Shown here: one piece after another, positions 12,123 through 17,824 of the stretch
Layout of the letters: every line of letters starts with the position of its first letter
Position numbering within the stretch: position 1 is the stretch's first letter
NCBI GenBank assembly: GCA_027032655.1
Contig: JALVMZ010000135.1
Location: 1-17,824, forward strand
Source: Desulfobacteraceae bacterium
GTDB lineage: Bacteria > Desulfobacterota > DSM-4660 > Desulfatiglandales > JALVMZ01
DNA: 17,824 nucleotides
Reading direction: 5' to 3'
The notes under the pieces: model-generated
Seen by the model: only the letters and a program-made list of their open reading frames with translations
Told to the model about the DNA's origin: nothing
Databases searched by the model: none
Program-made: the position numbers and the translations under genes

Positions 12123-15122
12123 ATGCTGGGTAAGATAAAAAAACTCAAAAAAGGCATAATAAGGACGATGGTTACAACCCTGCTCATGTTCGGGGTTATT
12201 CCCATGAGCATAATGGGTGGAATCTATATTATATTCCATATACAGAACCAGAAGAGACTCATCTACAATACCCAGATGGAAATGACATCTCGATTATCTT
12301 ATGAAATATCATCCTATATCAAAAAGAATAAACAGAATGTGGAATTCTTTGGGGCTATTTTGAGTCACAACTTTAAAGAGAAAACCCTCCTGAGAGACAT
12401 TGCTTATGACCTCATATATCAGACAGGTGAGTTTGATGTGGTAGAACTATTTGATAGGTCCGGCAAAAGACTCTTCAAACTTGCAAAATACTATAATGAA
12501 GAGCTCATGGCGCATGATCACGGAAATTACAAACACAGACTTAATTCTGTCCTGAAAGGAATGAGCATCATAAGTGATGTAGAATTTATTGGTAAGGGAA
12601 TGCCTTATATCTACATTATGTCCCCAATAGTTGATGTCTGGAATATTATTAAAGGTGCCATTGTGATTCATATGAATCTGAATAATATACTAAGAAAGAT
12701 CAATACATTCAACCAAGGAAAAAGAGGCATTGCATATATCATATCCAGGAACGGAAGACTTATATCATTCAGCGGTCTATCTAACAGTGAGGAAGGAATT
12801 AATAATATCGAATCCATAAAAAGATTTATGAAGAATGGAGGAGGAGTAAACCTATACAGAGGTCTGGATGGCTCATGGGTAATTGGAGCAATATCACCCT
12901 GCAGTGTTTCAGGTATTGGAGTTGTGGTGGAAACACCCGTCCTTTATGCCTTCAGGAGTCTTTATATATTTCTGATATTGTTTGTTATAGTCCTCTTACT
13001 TACTATTCTGTCATCCATAATTCTTGGTGTGAAATTTAGCATCAGGAATCTAATATGGCCCCTTCAGGAGTTAAAAGAGAGGGCCAAAAAGATATCACAG
13101 GGAGAATTTGATACGAGAATAGAGCTTAATAGAGATGATGAACTTCAGGATCTTGCCGAAACATTCAATTCAATGGCAAGGGAGTTAAAGGAAAAAACAG
13201 TATCAAAGGATATTCTCCTTAAAGAGATTGAAGAAAGAAAAGAGATTGAAAAGTCTCTCAGAATCAGTGAGGAGAGATATAGAAAAATATTTGAAAATAC
13301 AGGAACAGCAACATTATTAATTGATAAAGATTTAACGATTTTGATGGCAAATACAGAATTTGAAAAACTTAGTGGCTACAGAAGAGAAGAGCTGGAAAAC
13401 AGGTTATCTCTTTCAACTTTCTTTGTCGAGGAAGATCTTTATCCAATCCGCTCATTTATATCTGATAGCAAAGAATCCTCTCTCAGGTATGAACTGAATT
13501 TTAAAGATAAGATGCTGAATGAAAAAGAGATATTTGCTCAGATAATGGTCCTGGAAGCGGATAGGACATATATCATTTCTATTACTGATATAAGTCCTAT
13601 AAGGAGAGCAGAGAGACTATTTACTGACATGGTAAAACATACAAGAATAGGTCTATTTATCATTCAGGACGGCAGGATTGTCCTTGTAAATCCACAATTT
13701 GAGAAATCCTCTGGATATAAAAATCAGGAGCTGGTTGGTAAAGAGTCACTTTTTCTGGTTCATCCTGATGATAGAGAAATAGTTCATAGATATGCCATTG
13801 ATATGCTAAAGGGGAAAAGGAGTGTCCCCTATGAATACCGTGCTGTCAGAAAAGACGGTGAGATCCGATGGATAATGGAATCTGTTACTTCAATCATGTA
13901 TGAAGGGAAAAGGGCGGTCTTTGGGAATCACATTGACATAACCGATAAGAAACATATGGAACAGGACCTGCTCCGAATCCAGAAGCTGGAGTCCTTAGGA
14001 ACCCTTGCAGGAGGTTTGTCACATGACTTCAATAATATACTTACCACTATAATGGGTAACATCTCTCTTGCAAAGATTGATATCGAACCAGATACCAGAC
14101 TCTACAAACTTCTGGATGAGGCAGAGTCGGCAACATACAGGGCAAAGGAGCTTACAAACCGGTTTACCACCTTTTCAGAAGGAGGTTATGGGATAAGGAA
14201 AAGCATCTCCATTGGTGATATAATAAAGGATGCCATTGATATCACACTAAGTGGATCAAATATAAACACTGATGTATCAATACCTCCGAATATATGGCAT
14301 GTGGATGTTGACCCAAATCAAATGATACAGGTAATAAATAACCTTCTTCTTAATGCAAAAGAGTCAATGGAAAACCGCCCTGGCACAGTAAGAATTACTG
14401 CAGAAAATGTTCACATTGAAGAAGACTCTCCATATCCTTTGAGACCTGGCAGATATGTAAAGGTCTCAATCAGTGATGAGGGAAAGGGTATTCCTGAGAT
14501 ACATCTTTCCCGGATATTTGATCCATATTTCTCTACAAAAAAGAGGGGAACACAAAAAGGTATGGGGCTTGGACTTACCCTTGTTCATTCCATAATAAAG
14601 AGGCACGGGGGCTATGTCTATGTGGAATCAAAGTATAAATATGGATCAACATTTTCATTCTTTTTACCCGCATCCAGAAACAAAAAGGACGGCACTTTAA
14701 AAGATATTATGGAAAGCAGGTCCAGCACTACTTCCGAAGGGAAACAACTGAGGGTCCTTATCATGGATGATGAAATCATGATAAGGAGACTTGCAAAAGA
14801 GATGCTTATTCATATGGGATATGATGTGGAGACTGCAAAGAATGGGGAGGAGGCAATTGAACTATATAAGAAGTCAAAGATGGAAAACAGGGAATTTGAC
14901 CTGATTATCCTGGATCTTACAGTAAAAGGGGGTATGGGTGGGAAAGAGGCAATCAGAGAGATAAGAAATATAAATCCAGATGTTATTGCAATTGTAACCA
15001 GTGGATACTCCAATGATCCTGTTTTAACAGATTATAATGAATATGGATTTAATGCGGCAATTGCCAAACCATTTACAATCAGCACTCTCAAAGCTGAAAT
15101 AGAAAAGATATTAGGCACCTGA
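12123..15122 (+). CDS. Membrane-bound hybrid sensor histidine kinase (sensor-HAMP-PAS-PAS-HisKA-HATPase-REC)
   Basis: A 999-residue inner-membrane sensor kinase. After a basic start (KIKKLKKGIIR) comes TM1 (about 15-38), a periplasmic region 40-275 of Cache-like size and pattern, TM2 (279-303), HAMP (about 303-358), two PAS domains (about 385-495 and 500-612, the second ending with a PAC-like EYRAVRKDGEIRWIMESV), the dimerisation/phosphotransfer helix with H634 in GLSHDFNNIL, and the ATPase domain with N744, DEGKGI (785-790), FSTKK and GMGLGL (813-818). A C-terminal receiver (876-998) has D882-D883, phosphosite D931, S960 and K982 in AIAKPF. All catalytic residues are present. No clear Shine-Dalgarno precedes the ATG. 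The next gene starts 1 nt after the stop. The signal sensed and the target are unknown. Confidence 0.93.
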   Translation: MLGKIKKLKKGIIRTMVTTLLMFGVIPMSIMGGIYIIFHIQNQKRLIYNTQMEMTSRLSYEISSYIKKNKQNVEFFGAILSHNFKEKTLLRDIAYDLIYQTGEFDVVELFDRSGKRLFKLAKYYNEELMAHDHGNYKHRLNSVLKGMSIISDVEFIGKGMPYIYIMSPIVDVWNIIKGAIVIHMNLNNILRKINTFNQGKRGIAYIISRNGRLISFSGLSNSEEGINNIESIKRFMKNGGGVNLYRGLDGSWVIGAISPCSVSGIGVVVETPVLYAFRSLYIFLILFVIVLLLTILSSIILGVKFSIRNLIWPLQELKERAKKISQGEFDTRIELNRDDELQDLAETFNSMARELKEKTVSKDILLKEIEERKEIEKSLRISEERYRKIFENTGTATLLIDKDLTILMANTEFEKLSGYRREELENRLSLSTFFVEEDLYPIRSFISDSKESSLRYELNFKDKMLNEKEIFAQIMVLEADRTYIISITDISPIRRAERLFTDMVKHTRIGLFIIQDGRIVLVNPQFEKSSGYKNQELVGKESLFLVHPDDREIVHRYAIDMLKGKRSVPYEYRAVRKDGEIRWIMESVTSIMYEGKRAVFGNHIDITDKKHMEQDLLRIQKLESLGTLAGGLSHDFNNILTTIMGNISLAKIDIEPDTRLYKLLDEAESATYRAKELTNRFTTFSEGGYGIRKSISIGDIIKDAIDITLSGSNINTDVSIPPNIWHVDVDPNQMIQVINNLLLNAKESMENRPGTVRITAENVHIEEDSPYPLRPGRYVKVSISDEGKGIPEIHLSRIFDPYFSTKKRGTQKGMGLGLTLVHSIIKRHGGYVYVESKYKYGSTFSFFLPASRNKKDGTLKDIMESRSSTTSEGKQLRVLIMDDEIMIRRLAKEMLIHMGYDVETAKNGEEAIELYKKSKMENREFDLIILDLTVKGGMGGKEAIREIRNINPDVIAIVTSGYSNDPVLTDYNEYGFNAAIAKPFTISTLKAEIEKILGT

Positions 15123-15123
15123 C

Positions 15124-15753
15124 ATGTATATCTTCCACAAGAGTATGGCCCTTTTCTGGACATTGACTGAAAGCACAATCCTCTATTTTATGATATGGGG
15201 GAATCTTCTCCTTCACCACAAATCAAAAAATGCCCGGCAGGTGAAAAATCTATTTATAATGATCTTTTTTATCCTGGGTCTTCTGCTATTCTTCGGGGAA
15301 TGGTCTGCTGGTCATGTTTTCGACTTTAATAATAAGATAAGTCTTCATCTATACAGATGGATACTCTGGAATCTTTTTTGCACCTTATGGGTAATCATGG
15401 AAGGAGCGATAATGGTCTATGGATTCAGAACATTAAAAAGAATAGAAAGCCTGAATAAATTGAAAGAGAAAGATTCTAACTTATCGAAACCATACAAAAA
15501 AGGTGGAAAGTGGAAAAATATTTTTAATCCCATCATTGTTATTACAACTCTCATGTCAGGCCTATTTATCCTATATCATTTATCTCTTATCTCACTGGCC
15601 CAAAAAGGACTTATTAATGTGGGAGATATATTCACGGTTTCCAGATTTTATATAAGAATATGCGGTATATTCTGGATACTGTTTGAATGGGCTATTGCCA
15701 TTATATGTATTCGTAGTTTTATATTTTTTAGATCCTTGAATGAGGTTTCATAG
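15124..15753 (+). CDS. Five-helix membrane protein of unknown function with W-x3-E repeats
   Basis: A 209-residue protein, not recognised. Predicted membrane helices are about 8-31, 42-58, 78-101, 134-158 and 176-203, with basic loops (RTLKRIESLNKLKEK) that probably face the cytoplasm. Helices 1, 3 and 5 each carry an aromatic-rich motif with a buried acid spaced W-x3-E: W12-E16 (FWTLTES), W89-E93 (LWVIMEG) and W184-E188 (FWILFEW). This suggests internal duplication of a two-helix unit. The start is 1 nt after the hybrid kinase stop, and the stop overlaps the next start (TAGTG). The gene is thus part of a tight three-gene operon and may be a membrane partner or sensor component of the kinase. 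No enzymatic motif was seen. Confidence 0.8.
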   Translation: MYIFHKSMALFWTLTESTILYFMIWGNLLLHHKSKNARQVKNLFIMIFFILGLLLFFGEWSAGHVFDFNNKISLHLYRWILWNLFCTLWVIMEGAIMVYGFRTLKRIESLNKLKEKDSNLSKPYKKGGKWKNIFNPIIVITTLMSGLFILYHLSLISLAQKGLINVGDIFTVSRFYIRICGIFWILFEWAIAIICIRSFIFFRSLNEVS

Positions 15754-16124
15754 TGGAGAAGGTTCTCATCTATATCAACCAGAACTTCAGTTATGAAATC
15801 TATATCCTGTCCACAAAGATACAGGGATTAATCTGGACCATTGCTGATATTATCCTCGTTTTCTGTGTCCTTAAAATAATCAATATTGCAAGATCATCTT
15901 TAAATAAAGAACCGACAATCTTTCGTTATGCACTTCTTATAATATCAATTGCCCTGGTCCCTTTATTAATACTTACAAGGAGTTCTGATGAATTCTTCCG
16001 TGTTGAATCATTTCTCTGTGGTATCCAATTCCTTATACTCATTTATACTGTATTATATGACAGGAAAAGCTTTATCAGGTATTTAGAGATAAAAGGGATT
16101 CTAAGAGAAGATAAAAAGCTTTGA
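15753..16124 (+). CDS. Small three-helix membrane protein, partner of the preceding gene
   Basis: A 123-residue membrane protein with helices at about 25-43, 58-75 and 87-103. It starts at a GTG that shares one base with the previous stop (TAGTG), with GAGG 7 nt upstream, so translational coupling is expected. Its first helix (LIWTIADIILVFCVLKII) has W28-x3-D32 and resembles the W-x3-E helices of the preceding protein, so the two genes may encode a split repeat protein that assembles in the membrane. The C-terminus is charged (YLEIKGILREDKKL) and probably cytoplasmic. Family not recognised; function unknown. Confidence 0.72.
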   Translation: MEKVLIYINQNFSYEIYILSTKIQGLIWTIADIILVFCVLKIINIARSSLNKEPTIFRYALLIISIALVPLLILTRSSDEFFRVESFLCGIQFLILIYTVLYDRKSFIRYLEIKGILREDKKL

Positions 16125-16199
16125 CTAACTCCTATCTTTAAAATATGATTAAATATTTATAGTATAATTACCTTTTAAAATTTATTTAATATAGAGAGC

Positions 16200-16369
16200 T
16201 TTGCAAAACTCAATTAAATGATATCTTTTTTTAACATATATCTGGAATTACCTTATCTGTCATGCTGAGGGGCGAAGGCCCGGAGCATCTCAGAGATCCT
16301 TCGGGTGTCTTTCAGACACCCTCAGGATGACAAACTGGGAATATGAATCATTTTTGCAAAACTCTCAAT
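16200..16369. repeat. Segment bounded by direct repeats TTTGCAAAACTC
   Basis: TTTGCAAAACTC occurs at 16200-16211 and again at 16353-16364; the copies continue as AAT and TCAAT. They enclose the palindromic element at 16258-16332. This may mark insertion of a small non-autonomous element with target duplication, or simply two copies of a dispersed repeat. It fills most of the 255-nt gap before the transporter gene. Confidence 0.45.
16258..16332. repeat. Dispersed palindromic (REP/MITE-like) element
   Basis: Outer arms TGTCATGCTGAGGG (16258-16271) and CCCTCAGGATGACA (16319-16332) are complementary at 13 of 14 positions. Inside are GAAGG...CCTTC pairing and a separate hairpin, GGGTGTC-TTTCA-GACACCC (16303-16321). 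The element is strongly GC-rich compared with its surroundings. The outline (GTCAT.CTGAG...CTCAG.ATGAC with an inner GGATC/CTTCGG-like part) is a type of intergenic palindrome scattered in many bacterial genomes. It could also act as a bidirectional transcription barrier. Confidence 0.8.
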
Positions 16370-16379
16370 ATAAAGGACA

Positions 16380-17441
16380 ATGGATAAGAGATTTATATCA
16401 AAGGTATTTCTGGTTTCTCTTTTACTGGCGACCATATTACTTATCAGGCTCTTCTGGACATACATTTCAGCAATTATCCTGGCTCTTTTAATATCAAGTG
16501 TCTTTTATCCTGTATATAATGTTATAAAAAGGATATTAAAAAACAATGAAAATATATCATCATTTATAGGAACAACCTTAATAGCTATAATTTTAATAGT
16601 GCCTGTTGGTGGATTTGTTGTCACACTCTCCAATGAGGCATTTGAATTTTACAAAAAAACAAAAGATAGTGTATCCATTGCAAAAATCCAGCAGGGGCTC
16701 CAGAGTAATTCACCTCTCGCCATACGCATAAAAAGACTGGCATCCATGGCTAATATTGATATCGGTCCCGATACCCTACATAATATTGCTGGATCACTTG
16801 GCAAAAATATAGGATTATTTCTTTCAAAACAGATAAGATCCATGGCAACAAATATACTCAGCTTTCTTATTCATCTATTTATAATGCTTCTACTGATTTA
16901 TTACATATTCAAAGATGGAGTCAGACTTAAATACTACATATCAGAACTTCTGCCATTTCCCACGGATCAGCAGGAGTTAATAGTCACAAAATTTCGTGAA
17001 ATGGGAAGGGCAATAATTATAGGCAATGGCCTATCAGGAGCTATTCAGGGGATACTCGGAGGACTGGGATTCTTTATTTTCGGACTCGGAGCTCCCATCT
17101 TATGGGGAACACTTATAGGTTTTCTTGCCTTTCTGCCTGTGGTGGGAGCATCTATTGTCTTTATCCCTGCAACTATTATATTGGTGCTTCAATCTAAGAC
17201 AAAACTTGCCGTTGTCTTTTTTATATATAATATATTTTATAGTTCCATAATGGAGTATATAATCAAACCAAGACTTATTGGTAAAGGGATGAAGATGAAT
17301 CCTGTTTTAGTTTTCCTGGGTGTGCTTGGAGGAATAAAGCTATTCGGCATTTTGGGAATTATATATGGACCACTTATTATAACAATATTCTTAACACTTG
17401 CAGAACTTTATAGAACAGAATATAAGGAACAAATGATTTAA
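16380..17441 (+). CDS. AI-2E/PerM-family membrane transporter
   Basis: A 353-residue polytopic membrane protein of the AI-2E transporter (PerM/YdiK/TqsA) family; length is typical. Helices are visible near 7-45 (paired N-terminal helices), 60-85, 150-178, 205-235 and 238-340. Family-type features are the soluble helical region at 85-150 between the second and third membrane blocks, and the C-terminal block with WGTLIGFLAFLPVVGASIVFIPA and IIKPRLIGKGMKMNPVLVFLGVLGG. Members are proposed exporters of AI-2 or small molecules or Na+/H+ antiporters; the substrate here cannot be told. The ATG has AAAGGA only 2-3 nt upstream, which is closer than usual. It follows the palindromic repeat and precedes a response regulator by 41 nt. 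Confidence 0.9.
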   Translation: MDKRFISKVFLVSLLLATILLIRLFWTYISAIILALLISSVFYPVYNVIKRILKNNENISSFIGTTLIAIILIVPVGGFVVTLSNEAFEFYKKTKDSVSIAKIQQGLQSNSPLAIRIKRLASMANIDIGPDTLHNIAGSLGKNIGLFLSKQIRSMATNILSFLIHLFIMLLLIYYIFKDGVRLKYYISELLPFPTDQQELIVTKFREMGRAIIIGNGLSGAIQGILGGLGFFIFGLGAPILWGTLIGFLAFLPVVGASIVFIPATIILVLQSKTKLAVVFFIYNIFYSSIMEYIIKPRLIGKGMKMNPVLVFLGVLGGIKLFGILGIIYGPLIITIFLTLAELYRTEYKEQMI

Positions 17442-17482
17442 TTATACAAGAACAAAAAAAACAGTATGAAGGAGAGATTACT

Positions 17483-17824
17483 ATGGATCCAAAAAAATTA
17501 CTTAAAGGCAAAAGGATATTAATTGTAGATGATGAGGAAGACATCCTTGAAACCCTATCTGAAATGCTCGATATCTGTGAAGTTACCACAGCAAATAGTT
17601 TTGAACAGGCAAAAGAACTTTTGAATAAAAATTACTACGATATAGCCATTCTGGATATAATGGGCGTCAAGGGATATGACCTCCTTGAGATAGCTAACAA
17701 AAAGGGCATCCCTGCATTAATGTTAACAGCCCATGCTCTGACCAGGGAAGATCTTAAAAAGTCAATAAAAAGGGGAGCATCATTTTTTGCTCCAAAGGAT
17801 GAAATAAGCAGTATTGAGATTTTT
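17483..17824 (+). CDS. Response regulator (partial, C-terminus off the right edge)
   Basis: The frame from the ATG at 17483 is open to the window end (114 residues) and is preceded by GAAGGAGA at good spacing. It is a receiver: D16-D17 in RILIVDDEED, the phosphosite D58 in IAILDIMG, and T82 in LMLTAHALTRED. The region that normally reads K-P has the order P-K (FFAPKDEIS, K105), a variant I associate with a subgroup of receivers from deltaproteobacteria-like genomes. The rest of the protein, and so its output, is not visible. It is co-directional with the transporter and may be co-transcribed with it. Confidence 0.88.
   Translation, partial: MDPKKLLKGKRILIVDDEEDILETLSEMLDICEVTTANSFEQAKELLNKNYYDIAILDIMGVKGYDLLEIANKKGIPALMLTAHALTREDLKKSIKRGASFFAPKDEISSIEIF

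Noticed and set aside
1..17824. CRISPR array, tRNA or rRNA genes, integrase or transposase
   Set aside because: No regularly spaced repeats, no recognisable RNA gene, and no mobile-element protein could be found by reading both strands.

Overview
The window is an AT-rich (by eye well below 50% GC) piece of a flagellated Gram-negative chromosome and is almost entirely chemotaxis and signal transduction. The gene set (CheZ together with CheX, CheD, HDOD proteins, a PilZ protein, sigma-54 type -24/-12 promoters) suggests a member of Desulfobacterota, Nitrospirota or a nearby 'deltaproteobacterial' lineage. There is no rRNA or ribosomal marker, so this placement is inference only.

Left block (1-8894, all on the minus strand) is one long, tightly coupled chemotaxis operon. 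In transcription order it reads: PilZ protein, cheR, cheA, cheD, HDOD protein, cheY-like (cheY2), cheX, cheB, cheZ, cheY, a small helical protein of unknown function, and a response regulator that runs off the left edge. Several junctions are TAATG or directly abutting stop/start codons, and cheY2 and cheX overlap by 47 nt. A good -24/-12 (sigma-54) promoter lies just upstream of the PilZ gene (8925-8940). About 108 bp upstream of its predicted start is the palindrome TGTCA-N6-TGACA, which resembles a FleQ/FlrA-type enhancer box.

Middle block (9037-11882, minus strand) holds a second chemotaxis set: a gene for a small unidentified protein, a second HDOD gene, cheW behind its own sigma-54 promoter, a 112-nt GC-richer imperfect palindrome, and a second cheD.

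Right block (plus strand) starts after a divergent control region that carries two more copies of the operator and a sigma-54-like promoter. It contains a three-gene operon: a large membrane-bound hybrid histidine kinase (sensor, HAMP, two PAS, HisKA/HATPase, receiver) and two small multi-helix membrane proteins that share a W-x3-E/D motif in their helices. After a dispersed palindromic repeat come an AI-2E/PerM-family transporter and a response regulator cut by the right edge.

Working picture: the che operon supplies adaptation (CheR, CheB, two CheD), signalling (CheA, CheW, two CheY) and signal termination (CheZ, CheX). Three separate features point to possible c-di-GMP integration: the PilZ protein that leads the operon, a tandem MshEN-like motif pair inserted in CheA, and FleQ-like boxes at the promoters. 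No chemoreceptor, CheC or flagellar switch gene is present in the window.
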